From Rhodospirillaceae bacterium (GTDB lineage Bacteria; Pseudomonadota; Alphaproteobacteria; Rhodospirillales; Rhodospirillaceae): DNA of 64,000 nt. Below the pieces are notes generated by a model. That model made no database searches, was not told where the DNA came from, and saw only the letters and a program-made list of their open reading frames with translations. Positions 34,623 to 42,887 of the stretch are shown piece after piece. How positions within the stretch are numbered: position 1 is the first letter of the stretch; every line of letters begins with the position of its first letter. The stretch spans positions 62,001 to 126,000 of the forward strand of contig CANJRD010000009.1 of the NCBI GenBank assembly GCA_947476695.1. Reading direction: 5' to 3'. The position numbers and the translations under genes are program-made.

Positions 34623-36889
34623 AACTTTGCCGACGCCGTCACGCCGTAAGTGCGCGGCAATCCCGGCATGAGTTCCATCACGCCGAAGCCGGTCGTCGCG
34701 ATGCCGCTGACGAAGTATTTCGTGTCGCCAAGGTTGCGCGCCCAGGCTTTCACGCTGACCTTTTCGTTCAGCGCGAAGGTCACGTCGGCGTTGAGGATCC
34801 AATAGCCGTTCTCGCACATGGCGCGATTGTTGTCGGCCGTGAAGAAGTGCGCGCTCTTGTGCGACAGCTCGGCCCCGAACGACAGGCTGCGCTGCGCCGC
34901 AAGCGGCACGGTGTAGCGGGCCAGCGCGTTCAGGCTGAACTTCGGCGAGGACGGGATGCGATTGCCGGCATAGTTGGTCGCCGGATTGCCGGGATCGAGC
35001 TGGAATTTCTTGAACTCCGCATCGAGATAGCCGGCCTTCACGTCCAGGCGCAGCGCGTCGATGGGAGTGAGTCCGATCTCCGCTTCGAGGCCGTGAATGT
35101 TGGACTTCGCGGCGTTGGTGAGGTTCTGCAGCGCGCCGTTCGATCCGGGGATCAATGTCGCGATCTGCTGATTGGTAAAGTCGTAGATGAACCCTGCAAG
35201 TCCGTAACTCAGGCGCGCCTCAGGCAGCGCGCCCTTCACGCCGATCTCGCAAGCCGTGACGTATTCGGGATCGACGATGTTCGCCTCGACCGGCGAGAAC
35301 ATCGCCCCGCCGTTGAAGTCGCCGCCTTTAAAACCGCGCGTGACGCTGGCATAGGCGAGCAGGTTGGCGCTCCCCTGATAGCCGAGCATACCGCGCCCGC
35401 CCCACCGCTTCCAATCGCGTTCGATATGCATGGCCGGGATCGTCGGCACCAACAGGCGCGACGTGGCGATGGTGTCATCGACAAAAGTATTCGCGAGACC
35501 CGTCGCGTTGATCAGGAACGCGTAAGGATCGGCGATGCGCTTGTCATCGGTCCAGCGCACGCCAGCCGTCAGAGTCAGTTGATCGGTGAGCGCGTAGCCC
35601 GCCTCGCCGAACACCGCCGTGCTTTCGCTGCGCTGTGTCAACTTGGTCGCGACACCTTCCTGCACGGGGAAGAAGCGCGACAGCACACCCGGCCCCAGGG
35701 CGTTCAAGGTGAACGCCGTGATCGCGTTCAGGCTGTCGCGATAATAGTTGCCGCCCACGATCCAGTTCAGCGGATCTTCCGCATCCGAGGCCGCGCGCAG
35801 TTCCTGGCTGAACTGGTGGAAACGCGAGACGACGTTGGCCTTGATCTCGGTCGCGGGCGCGACGTCGGGATCGTTCTGGAAGCGGCGGTGATTGGAATCG
35901 AAGGCCGTCTGCGACACGACGCTGAAACCCGGCGCATGCCACGTCGCCGTCGCGCTCAGGCCGGCGGTATCGATGTTGTCGTAGGAGCGCGTGCCCGCGA
36001 AGCTTTCGCGCAGGTTCGTGGAATCGCGGAAGCCCAGGAAGTCGGTACACGCGCCGATGACCGGCACCGCCACGCCCGGCGGGCAGACGACGCCGACCTG
36101 CTTGCCGGGGATGATGTCGCTGGCATTGCGGCCGCCGTGCGCTTCGATCAGCAGATCGAAGCTTTCCGTCAGCACGCGGCCCTGCGCACGGCCCGACCAC
36201 AGATGCAGCTTGCCCTGACGGCCGATGCCGCTGGTCGGCACAGCGTTGGTCACATAGCCCGAACGGTTGAGCGTTAGGCCGGCGACGCGGAACGCCGCAT
36301 GCTCGCCGATCGGCGCGCCGGCGGCGATCTCCAGATTGGCCTCATCGAAGCGGCCATAGGTCGCCGTGGCTTGCGCGTTCACGCCCGCGGCCGGATCGGC
36401 TTTGCGCGTGACGAAATTGATGACGCCGCCAGTGGTGTTGCGGCCGAACAGCGTGCCTTGCGGGCCTTTGAGGATTTCAACGCGATCGAGATCGAGCAAG
36501 CCGAAGCCGTAAGTCGCGCTGGAGCCTTGATAGACGTTGTCGACATGCAGGCCGACGGGGCTCGCCTGGTTGGCATTGAACGTGGTGTTGCCGACGCCGC
36601 GCAGAAAGATCTGCGGCGTGGCTTGACCGAAGATCGAATGCCACATCAGGTTCGGCGTGTGCTGCGCGAGATCGCCGCTGATGCGATCACCATGCGCGGC
36701 GAGATCGGCGGCGGTGAACACCGCGATGGTCTGCGGCACGCTGGCCAGCGTCTCCGGTCGCTTGCGCGCGGTGACGATGATCTCCTCGATGCCCTGCGCC
36801 GCGGAGGGAATAGACGCTCCGGCCAGCATTGCCCCCGCGACGACGCCCGCCTGAAGCGCGCGACCCGCAAGCTTGGTGTTGTTATTCAC
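34619..36889 (-). CDS. TonB-dependent outer-membrane receptor
   Basis: 756 residues. Signal peptide, then a TonB-box-like E-E-I-I-V-T-A-R-K-R-P-E, the plug domain (A-D-L-A-A-H-G-D-R-I-S, with I-F-L-R-G-V-G-N-T and G-P-Q-G-T-L-F-G-R-N-T-T-G-G-V-I-N-F) and a beta-barrel ending in a C-terminal Phe (A-S-A-K-F). The architecture matches the large family of receptors often seen for siderophores and other complex substrates. No uptake partners are adjacent, so the substrate cannot be named. It is divergent from luxR across about 257 bases. Confidence 0.95.
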   Translation of the reverse strand: MNNNTKLAGRALQAGVVAGAMLAGASIPSAAQGIEEIIVTARKRPETLASVPQTIAVFTAADLAAHGDRISGDLAQHTPNLMWHSIFGQATPQIFLRGVGNTTFNANQASPVGLHVDNVYQGSSATYGFGLLDLDRVEILKGPQGTLFGRNTTGGVINFVTRKADPAAGVNAQATATYGRFDEANLEIAAGAPIGEHAAFRVAGLTLNRSGYVTNAVPTSGIGRQGKLHLWSGRAQGRVLTESFDLLIEAHGGRNASDIIPGKQVGVVCPPGVAVPVIGACTDFLGFRDSTNLRESFAGTRSYDNIDTAGLSATATWHAPGFSVVSQTAFDSNHRRFQNDPDVAPATEIKANVVSRFHQFSQELRAASDAEDPLNWIVGGNYYRDSLNAITAFTLNALGPGVLSRFFPVQEGVATKLTQRSESTAVFGEAGYALTDQLTLTAGVRWTDDKRIADPYAFLINATGLANTFVDDTIATSRLLVPTIPAMHIERDWKRWGGRGMLGYQGSANLLAYASVTRGFKGGDFNGGAMFSPVEANIVDPEYVTACEIGVKGALPEARLSYGLAGFIYDFTNQQIATLIPGSNGALQNLTNAAKSNIHGLEAEIGLTPIDALRLDVKAGYLDAEFKKFQLDPGNPATNYAGNRIPSSPKFSLNALARYTVPLAAQRSLSFGAELSHKSAHFFTADNNRAMCENGYWILNADVTFALNEKVSVKAWARNLGDTKYFVSGIATTGFGVMELMPGLPRTYGVTASAKF

Positions 36890-37146
36890 GCAGTTCCCCC
36901 GCCTCTCCTAAGCCCTTCGCCCTTCACGCGACGGCTTCGAGCCGAACACTTTGAAGGGTCGCGACGCCGCCCCGCGCCGCAAATCGCGCCAAAACGCGAA
37001 CCTAAGTATATGATAATGCGACGTAATTCTCGTTAGTTTCGGGTCGGTTGATTCTGCCCCCGGTTTGTCCAACAATGCGACTCTATTGGGGGCGCGCGAC
37101 CACGGTCAAAAAAGTCCGGGGCGGGCTTCGTTGGGGCAGACGGCTC

Positions 37147-38145
37147 ATGCAGTCACTGCAGATACGGGACTTCATCTCGGGTCTTCCGGGACTGAAGACG
37201 GCGGCGGACTTCCAATCCGCGCTGGACGGATATCTGCGGCAGATCGGCTTCGGCCAGTTCTCCTATGTCGGCATCAATATGGACTCCGCCAAGGAGCGCC
37301 ATCTGAACGACATCCAGCCCGAATTCATCCATCTGACGAACCGCCTCGACTGGGGCATGCACTACGTCAAACAGGATTACGCCAAGTCCGACCCGATCGT
37401 GCGCGACTGCTTCCTGAGCCGCCTGCCGATCCAGTGGACCGAGACCTACATGATGAATACGCGCTCTCATGAAGAGTCGCTGTTCATGGAAGATGCGTGG
37501 GAGAACGGCCTGTGCCGCGGCTACACCGTGCCGATCCACGGGCCCGGCGGCGAGCTTGGCCTGCTGATGGTCTCCTCGCCGGAGAACGACAAGGAATTCG
37601 GCAAGCTGATGTACGTCTACCGCTTCGACCTCGAGGTCGTGGCGCACCACTTCCACGATGCCGCGCAGCGCACGTTGGGCCACATGGCCGCCGTGCCGCC
37701 GCCGATCCCGTTGACCGGCCGCGAGCTGGAAGTCCTGAAGTGGACCGTCGACGGCAAGACCGCCTGGGAGATCGGGCAGATCGTCCATATCTCCGAGCGC
37801 ACGGTGAACTTCCACCTGCGCAACATCATGGCCAAGTTCGGCGTGCACAACAAAACCCATGCTGCGGCGAAGGCCGTCAACCTGGGTCTGTTCACCGGCC
37901 ATGCTAATGGCGGCGCGGCGCCGCGCCGCGGTTGTCGCTTTAAAGTCCTCGTTCGGCCGCAGCGACAGGAAATTCCCGAAGTCCGGATTCAGGTCCGACG
38001 TGATCGACACGTCGAAGCTGCGGAAGATCATCGGCAGGATGATCTGCATTTCCATCATCGCGAAGCCCGAGCCTATGCACACGCGCGGGCCGGCACCGAA
38101 GGGCAGATAGGAAAAGCGCGAACGGCGCGCCACGTTCTCCGGTAG
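37147..38145 (+). CDS. LuxR-family quorum-sensing regulator with an abnormal read-through 3' end
   Basis: The frame starts at ATG 37147 (open upstream to 37048). The functional protein should be about 250 residues. The autoinducer-binding domain keeps all six invariant residues at TraR positions plus 12: W69, Y73, D82, P83, W97 and G125. The DNA-binding domain has L-T-G-R-E-L-E-V-L-K-W and I-S-E-R-T-V-N-F-H-L-R-N-I-M-A-K-F. The domain ends near K-A-V-N-L-G-L-F (about 37900), but no stop is met until 38145. The last 80 or so residues are just the antisense of the P450 gene. The luxI gene lies 1.2 kb beyond the P450 gene. See the palindrome at 37910-37929. Confidence 0.88.
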   Translation: MQSLQIRDFISGLPGLKTAADFQSALDGYLRQIGFGQFSYVGINMDSAKERHLNDIQPEFIHLTNRLDWGMHYVKQDYAKSDPIVRDCFLSRLPIQWTETYMMNTRSHEESLFMEDAWENGLCRGYTVPIHGPGGELGLLMVSSPENDKEFGKLMYVYRFDLEVVAHHFHDAAQRTLGHMAAVPPPIPLTGRELEVLKWTVDGKTAWEIGQIVHISERTVNFHLRNIMAKFGVHNKTHAAAKAVNLGLFTGHANGGAAPRRGCRFKVLVRPQRQEIPEVRIQVRRDRHVEAAEDHRQDDLHFHHREARAYAHARAGTEGQIGKARTARHVLR

Positions 38146-39279
38146 GAAGCGATCTGGATCGAAGCGATCCGGGTCCGCCCATATATCCGGCAGTGTGTGC
38201 AGCAGGTACTGCGAGATGAACACCATCTGCCCGGCCTTGATGCGTTCGCCACCAATGTGGTCATCGGCGATGGCCTGACGCGCGAACCACCAGATCGACG
38301 GGCGCAGACGGCCGACTTCCTGGATAACGCGCCGCGTGTAGTCGAGGCCTTTGAGATCGCCGGCTTCCGGCGCGCGCCCCTGCAGGACCGTGTCGCTTTC
38401 GTTGCGCATGCGCTCAAGATGCGCGGGATACTGCGCCAGGAAGAAGATCGACCAGGCCACCATGGTCGCGGTCGACTCATAGCCGGCCAGCATCAGGGTG
38501 ATGACTTCGTCACGCAACTGGGCGTCGCTCATCGACTCATCGCCCTCGCCGCATGAGGCTTCGAGCAGAATCCCCAGCAGATCGTCGCCGAATACGCCGG
38601 CGGCGCGGCGTTCCGCGACCATCCGCTCAACGACGTTGTGCAGAAGCTTCACCGAATGCTCGAACTCGCGATTCTTCTTGGTCGGCAGCATCGCCGGAAT
38701 CGTCGTCAGGTCCCAGACACGCTTGGAGATGACTTCGTTGGCGAGCACCAGCGCGCGCGCCAGCTGCGGCCCTTCGTCACCCAGGCCCGACCCGAACATC
38801 GTGCGCAGCACGATCTCCAGTGTCAGCACCGAAATGTCTTCCGACAGGTTGAACTCCACGCCGTCGCGTGCGCGCTGCTTCCACAATTCCAGATGTTCCG
38901 TCACCGTGCCGGCCATCACCGGCGCCAGCGCCTCGATCTTCTTGCGGTGGAACGAAGGCTGCATCAGCTTGCGTTGCCGCGCCCACAATTCGTCGTCGCT
39001 GGTGACGAGGCCGTTGCCGAAGATCGGTTTCAGACGCTCCATCATCGCGCACTTCGAGTAGTTGCGATAATTGGTCTGCAACACGTGTTCGACGTGGGCA
39101 GGGTGATTAAGCAGATATGCGGTTGTCATCGGCAGCCTCAACGGAACGATGTCGCCGTAGCGGCGTGAACAGTCCTTCAGGAACCCCAGCGTGTTTGCCT
39201 TCAGCATCGGCAACACGCCAAGGATCGGATATCCCCGCGGCCCTTTCAGGGGCGGGCGGCTCAAAAATCCAAAATTCAT
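37153..39279 (-). CDS. Cytochrome P450 with a read-through 3' end
   Basis: The frame is 708 codons, but the P450 itself is about 450 (39279 to about 37926). The landmarks are: Pro-rich start G-P-R-G-Y-P-I-L-G, W-A-R-Q-R-K-L-M-Q-P-S-F-H (C-helix), L-A-G-Y-E-S-T-A-T (I-helix oxygen-binding site), E-V-G-R (E-x-x-R) and F-G-A-G-P-R-V-C-I-G with the haem Cys. Beyond S-L-R-P-N-E-D-F-K-A-T-T the frame lacks a stop and runs antisense through all of luxR, ending at 37153. The extra 250 residues are unlikely to be functional. It starts 57 bases after luxI on the same strand, so the P450 is probably under quorum control; its substrate is unknown. No ferredoxin gene is adjacent. Confidence 0.87.
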   Translation of the reverse strand: MNFGFLSRPPLKGPRGYPILGVLPMLKANTLGFLKDCSRRYGDIVPLRLPMTTAYLLNHPAHVEHVLQTNYRNYSKCAMMERLKPIFGNGLVTSDDELWARQRKLMQPSFHRKKIEALAPVMAGTVTEHLELWKQRARDGVEFNLSEDISVLTLEIVLRTMFGSGLGDEGPQLARALVLANEVISKRVWDLTTIPAMLPTKKNREFEHSVKLLHNVVERMVAERRAAGVFGDDLLGILLEASCGEGDESMSDAQLRDEVITLMLAGYESTATMVAWSIFFLAQYPAHLERMRNESDTVLQGRAPEAGDLKGLDYTRRVIQEVGRLRPSIWWFARQAIADDHIGGERIKAGQMVFISQYLLHTLPDIWADPDRFDPDRFLPENVARRSRFSYLPFGAGPRVCIGSGFAMMEMQIILPMIFRSFDVSITSDLNPDFGNFLSLRPNEDFKATTAARRRAAISMAGEQTQVDGLRRSMGFVVHAELGHDVAQVEVHRALGDMDDLPDLPGGLAVDGPLQDFQLAAGQRDRRRHGGHVAQRALRGIVEVVRHDLEVEAVDVHQLAEFLVVLRRGDHQQAKLAAGPVDRHGVAAAQAVLPRIFHEQRLFMRARIHHVGLGPLDRQAAQEAVAHDRVGLGVILFDVVHAPVEAVRQMDEFGLDVVQMALLGGVHIDADIGELAEADLPQISVQRGLEVRRRLQSRKTRDEVPYLQ
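37910..37929. other. Perfect 20-bp GC palindrome at the luxR/P450 junction
   Basis: GCGGCGCGGC-GCCGCGCCGC is a perfect self-complementary 20-mer with no loop. It lies exactly between the point where the LuxR domain ends and the P450 domain ends. A CTAA at 37904-37907 would stop both genes but is out of frame for each. It may be a bidirectional terminator stem or a hotspot for deletion or base-calling error. Confidence 0.6.
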
Positions 39280-39335
39280 TTCGTGACGCTGTTGAGGACA
39301 AGGGATGACAAAGCGCGAATCCTACGCGCGCGCTG

Positions 39336-39971
39336 TCACGCTGCCAAACGCAGTTCCTGTGTCATCGCCATTTCCGCCGGCGACACCAGACCCAACTGCA
39401 GCCGGCGCAGGTTCAGGTCGGTGACGTCGGCGTAGCCCGACACGGCCTTGGTGATGCCGATCTGCAGCGGGGGGCCATACCGATTCGTCAGCAGCCCCGC
39501 ACGCTTGAGGATGCGCTCGAAGCGCACGTCGGACACGGCCACGATGCGGGTGATGTCGCGGCGCGCGGCGAAGGTGAACAACTGCTCGAGCAGAAGATTG
39601 GTGACTTTCTTGATCGAGCCCATGGACTCGTTTCCGGTCACGCGCTTCGACACGGCGAAGCGGCTGATCTCCCACACATCGGGCGCCTCGGGGGCGGGCA
39701 TCCCGTGAAGGAGTTCGGGGAACACGTCTTTCAGCATGTAGGGCTTGGTCGTCGGCAGCAGGCGCCATGAGCCCAGGACTTCGCCTTCGTCCTCGCAGAC
39801 GATGTAGACGGGGTCGAGATCGTCGAACATGTCGCGCTCGCGACCGCCCTGGCAACCGACCTCCCAATCCAGCCGTTCCCTGAAGACTTCGTGACGCAGC
39901 CGGAACATGCCTTCGAGCCTGCGCGAGGCATCGTTACCGGTTTCCGGCATTTCGATGATCGATGCGAGCAT
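39336..39971 (-). CDS. Acyl-homoserine-lactone synthase (LuxI family)
   Basis: 211 residues from ATG 39971, preceded by GGGGG; an upstream frame extension to 39989 exists. The LuxI invariant residues are present: R24, F30, W36, D47, D50, R70, F84, E101 and R104, with R70, F84, E101 and R104 at LuxI numbering. G-S-W-R-L-L-P-T-T and V-W-E-I-S-R-F-A-V are typical. It joins S-adenosylmethionine to an acyl-ACP or acyl-CoA to make the signal. A perfect lux box (40030-40055) is 58 bases upstream, so positive feedback by the neighbouring LuxR is expected. Confidence 0.95.
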   Translation of the reverse strand: MLASIIEMPETGNDASRRLEGMFRLRHEVFRERLDWEVGCQGGRERDMFDDLDPVYIVCEDEGEVLGSWRLLPTTKPYMLKDVFPELLHGMPAPEAPDVWEISRFAVSKRVTGNESMGSIKKVTNLLLEQLFTFAARRDITRIVAVSDVRFERILKRAGLLTNRYGPPLQIGITKAVSGYADVTDLNLRRLQLGLVSPAEMAMTQELRLAA

Positions 39972-40286
39972 GGATAACCCCCAAACCACGATGGTTTCGG
40001 GTGCAGATCACCACAGCGCTCCGCCGTCAGTGACCTGTCAGTCCTGACAGGTCACCCCACGCGTAAAAGATGTGCAATCTGAGTTCCCTGACCCGCCATA
40101 GGGCTTTTTGACGGACCAGATAAATCCTTTCGGTACAACACCTTACAGTCAGGTGTCGGGGGGATGAGAGATTGACTTTCGACGACTCGACACGACTGCT
40201 GCGACGCTTCCTGACGGGGGTTTCGCGGCACCGGCAGGCTCCGCGAAAGGGCCGCCAGGACCGGCACAAGACCGGAGGCGTGGGGC
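39972..40286. other. Divergent regulatory region between luxI and the 70-codon ORF
   Basis: This 315-base gap has no convincing gene. It holds the lux box, a dyad ACACCT-N7-AGGTGT at 40138-40156, and a strong hairpin TTTCGCGG-N12-CCGCGAAA at 40221-40248 in the leader of the rightward ORF. It probably contains promoters for both directions. Confidence 0.5.
40030..40055. promoter_or_regulatory. lux box (LuxR-AHL operator)
   Basis: A 26-bp perfect inverted repeat with 12-bp arms around TC. Its core, ACCTGTCAGTCCTGACAGGT (40033-40052), has the ACCTG-N10-CAGGT form of lux boxes. It sits 58 bases upstream of the luxI start, a spacing suited to activation of luxI and, through it, the P450. The rightward ORF starts 231 bases away. 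Confidence 0.85.
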
Positions 40287-40499
40287 ATGGAAACAAGGAA
40301 CACGCCAATGACGCATCAACCGATCACATTCATACGGCCGCTGCGCGTGGCCGATCCCGCGACGCCGATCTCCGTGCCGACGGTCACGGCCTATCCCATG
40401 ACCCGCGGAAGTTCGGTCGCCCTGTCTGTGGCCCTGCGCTATCTGGCCACGCGGCGGGCGCTGAAGCGCGTGCGCAAGCCCGCGAACGATCAGTCCTGA
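40287..40499 (+). CDS. Small ORF, 70 residues, unknown function
   Basis: ATG 40287 follows GGGGC; a second Met (40308) would give 63 residues. The product is basic, with a Thr/Pro-rich first half (F-I-R-P-L-R-V-A-D-P-A-T-P-I-S-V-P-T-V-T) and a helical, Arg/Lys-rich end (A-L-R-Y-L-A-T-R-R-A-L-K-R-V-R-K). No family is recognised. It is between the lux box and the aminotransferase gene, which starts about 105 bases later in the same direction. It could be a small regulator or a peptide; it might also be chance. Confidence 0.45.
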   Translation: METRNTPMTHQPITFIRPLRVADPATPISVPTVTAYPMTRGSSVALSVALRYLATRRALKRVRKPANDQS

Positions 40500-40605
40500 T
40501 CGCCGGTGTGGCGGTGCGACATGACGCCGCCTTTTCCGATGCAGCAGTTCGTTCACCGTTACCGCGACGAAGCAGCCCCGCCCACGATCCTTGGGGGCGC
40601 CTGAC

Positions 40606-41967
40606 GTGGATGCAATTCCGCGCGGTCTGCCGGAAGGCCCGGCGTTACGCTGTGTTGCGTCCACACTGGGGCCGCGCGTGACGTTTTCCCAGAAGTTCAC
40701 CGCCGACCGCGCCGACTTGATCGCCGCGCCGCCGGAGGCCGCCGGCGCGCCAGGGCTGGCCTTGCATGTGCGGCGCGCCACCGGGGCGCGCGTCATCGAT
40801 GTCGACGGGAACTCTTATCTCGACCTGTGCATGGGCTACGGCGCGCAATTGCTCGGCCACGATCATCCCGCCGTCGCGCAAGCGCTGACAGAGCAGATCG
40901 CCGCCGGCTGGCAGCCGGGCCTTCCCGACGAGAACCATATCGAACTGGCGCGCCTGATCCAGGCGGCGGGCCCCGCCAACCAACGCGTCAGCTTCTGCGC
41001 CAGCGGCAGCGACGCCGTCCTGCTCGCCATGCGCGCCGCGCGCGCTGTCACCGGCAAGGATGTGGTCGGCGTGTTTGCCGGATCGTTCCACGGCCTGCAC
41101 GACTATGGCCTGGTCAGCGGCGAGCCCGATCAGGCGCAGGGCTTCGGCCTGACGCGGAAAGTCCATCTCGGCGCGGGCATTCCGCGCGCCATCGATCAAG
41201 CCGTCAGCGTGCTGCCCTACGGTCATCCCGCGGCCTTCGATCTCATCCGGCGTCAACGCGCCGAACTCGCCGCAGTGGTCGTCGAAGCCGTGCGCGCCAA
41301 CGATCCGCATCTCGATGCCGGCAGCTGGCTGCAGGAGCTTCAAGGTGTCTGCCGTCATGCCGGGGTGTTGCTGATCCTGGACGAGACGACGACCGGCTTC
41401 CGCCTCGCTTACGGCGGCGCACAGGAAGTTTTCGGCCTCGCGCCCGATCTCGTGACCTATGGCAAAGCCGTCGGCGGCGGATTGCCGCTGGGCGTGGTCG
41501 CCGGCCGCGCCGACGTGATGCGCGTATTCGCGGGCGAAGCCGGCACGCCGGCCATCTTCGCCGCGAGTGGCTTTGCCGGAAATGCCCTCAGCATGGCCGC
41601 GAGCGTCGCGACGTTGGAATTCGCGGCAACGAACCGCCACCGGCTTTATCCCTATCTCGATGCGCGCGCGCGCCAATTGGCGGAAGGCTTCGCCGTCACC
41701 GCCGCCGATCTCGGCCTGTCGGCGGCGGTGCGCCGCGCCGGGTCGCTGATCCGAATTACGCTGGGACAAAACTACGAACGCGAAACACCCACGGACCTCC
41801 GCCGCCACGAGGACCGCTTCGCCGCGCTGGCCTTACAGCAAGGCCTACTGCTTCAGGCGGGTCTACGCGGCTGCCTGGCGTACGCGCATACGCCGGAAGA
41901 CGTCGACCAGATGGTGATCGACCTCGGCGCGGCGTTGAGCGAACTGCAGGCCGAAGGCGCGCGCTAA
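40606..41967 (+). CDS. Class III PLP-dependent aminotransferase (glutamate-1-semialdehyde aminomutase-like)
   Basis: About 453 residues from GTG 40606; TTG 40591 and GTG 40678 are alternatives. The fold I type pattern is clear: D-V-D-G-N-S-Y-L-D-L-C-M-G-Y-G-A near the N-terminus, N-Q-R-V-S-F-C-A-S-G-S-D-A-V-L-L-A-M-R, I-L-D-E-T-T-T-G-F-R and the PLP Lys (about residue 287) in Y-G-K-A-V-G-G-G-L-P. It resembles HemL-type aminomutases and aminotransferases of secondary metabolism more than housekeeping hemL, which should be elsewhere. Placement next to the quorum-sensing region suggests accessory metabolism. Stop overlaps the next gene by 4 bases, convergently. Confidence 0.85.
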   Translation: MDAIPRGLPEGPALRCVASTLGPRVTFSQKFTADRADLIAAPPEAAGAPGLALHVRRATGARVIDVDGNSYLDLCMGYGAQLLGHDHPAVAQALTEQIAAGWQPGLPDENHIELARLIQAAGPANQRVSFCASGSDAVLLAMRAARAVTGKDVVGVFAGSFHGLHDYGLVSGEPDQAQGFGLTRKVHLGAGIPRAIDQAVSVLPYGHPAAFDLIRRQRAELAAVVVEAVRANDPHLDAGSWLQELQGVCRHAGVLLILDETTTGFRLAYGGAQEVFGLAPDLVTYGKAVGGGLPLGVVAGRADVMRVFAGEAGTPAIFAASGFAGNALSMAASVATLEFAATNRHRLYPYLDARARQLAEGFAVTAADLGLSAAVRRAGSLIRITLGQNYERETPTDLRRHEDRFAALALQQGLLLQAGLRGCLAYAHTPEDVDQMVIDLGAALSELQAEGAR

Positions 41968-42821
41968 AGCGGCGCCAGCACCGGGTCTGGCGATGCGGGA
42001 ATCACGGCACCGCGTACTTTCAAGAACACCAGCGACAGCATCAGCGCCCCGAAAGCCGTGCCAAGCACGGTGACGCCTGACGTGAGAGCCACGGCCGTGA
42101 CATAGACTTCACCGACCTTGATCGGCACCTGGCGTCCGATGAAGCTCGCCACCCCGCTGATGATCAATCGCAGAACGAAGGCGATGATCATGAACATGAC
42201 CATCAGCATCTTGTTCTGAAGCGCGAGGCGGAACGCGGTGCGAACCGGCTTGAGGTCATCGACGACCACAACAGGCACGATCAGAACGGTGAGCGCCAGA
42301 TAGGCGATTGTCGCGAAGATCGTGAGCGCGGCGACGATGAACCCGGAGATGACCTTGCCGATCGGCAACAGCACGACGATCAGCCCGCCGATGAATCCAA
42401 CCACCGTCAGCACGACAAAGCCCAGGGCCATCAGCCGCAAGCTGGCCCACAGCAGGCGACGCTCCGTCCGCGCGAACTTGAAATGAAGACCGGTGCCGAC
42501 ATGCTCGCGCCCAAACAGCACGAGGCTGTGACAGGCGACGAGGAAGGGCACGTAGGCAAGACCGACGACGCAACTCGTGATCAGGGAGCCAATCACCGCA
42601 CGTGCTTGCGGCTTTGCCGCTGCGGCGTCGGGAAGCGCACCGGGTTGGAAACCTTGCGTCGCCAGCCAATAGCCCGACGCGCAGATAACAATGAAGGGGA
42701 TCACGCATTGCAGGAGCAGGAAGCGGCCATCGCTGCGCACATAAGCGAGTGCGCCGCGGAACGCCTGAAGGAGCGCATTGCCCGCAGCCTCGAAGGCATC
42801 CAGGAATGTGAGCTTGTCCAT
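41964..42821 (-). CDS. Multi-pass inner-membrane protein, unknown function
   Basis: 285 residues from ATG 42821; the open frame upstream to 43811 is antisense of the next gene and is discounted. About six membrane segments are seen, for example F-L-L-L-Q-C-V-I-P-F-I-V-I-C-A-S-G-Y and G-F-V-V-L-T-V-V-G-F-I-G-G-L-I-V-V-L-L. A conserved-looking V-V-V-D-D-L-K-P-V-R-T-A-F-R loop is present. Similar in size and layout to the protein at 17332-18162. No function is assigned. Confidence 0.78.
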   Translation of the reverse strand: MDKLTFLDAFEAAGNALLQAFRGALAYVRSDGRFLLLQCVIPFIVICASGYWLATQGFQPGALPDAAAAKPQARAVIGSLITSCVVGLAYVPFLVACHSLVLFGREHVGTGLHFKFARTERRLLWASLRLMALGFVVLTVVGFIGGLIVVLLPIGKVISGFIVAALTIFATIAYLALTVLIVPVVVVDDLKPVRTAFRLALQNKMLMVMFMIIAFVLRLIISGVASFIGRQVPIKVGEVYVTAVALTSGVTVLGTAFGALMLSLVFLKVRGAVIPASPDPVLAPL

Positions 42822-42887
42822 GACGATGAGCCTATCATGAGGGGCGGCCAATTCGAGACTTAACCCGCGCGATAGCGTTGCCACATT

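Noticed and set aside
40138-40156. ACACCT-N7-AGGTGT as a second lux box
   Set aside because: The half-sites do not match ACCTG-N10-CAGGT spacing, so it is kept only as an unassigned dyad.
40172-40681. 169-codon ORF overlapping the 70-codon ORF
   Set aside because: Reads into the aminotransferase in another frame and shows Arg/His-rich shadow composition.
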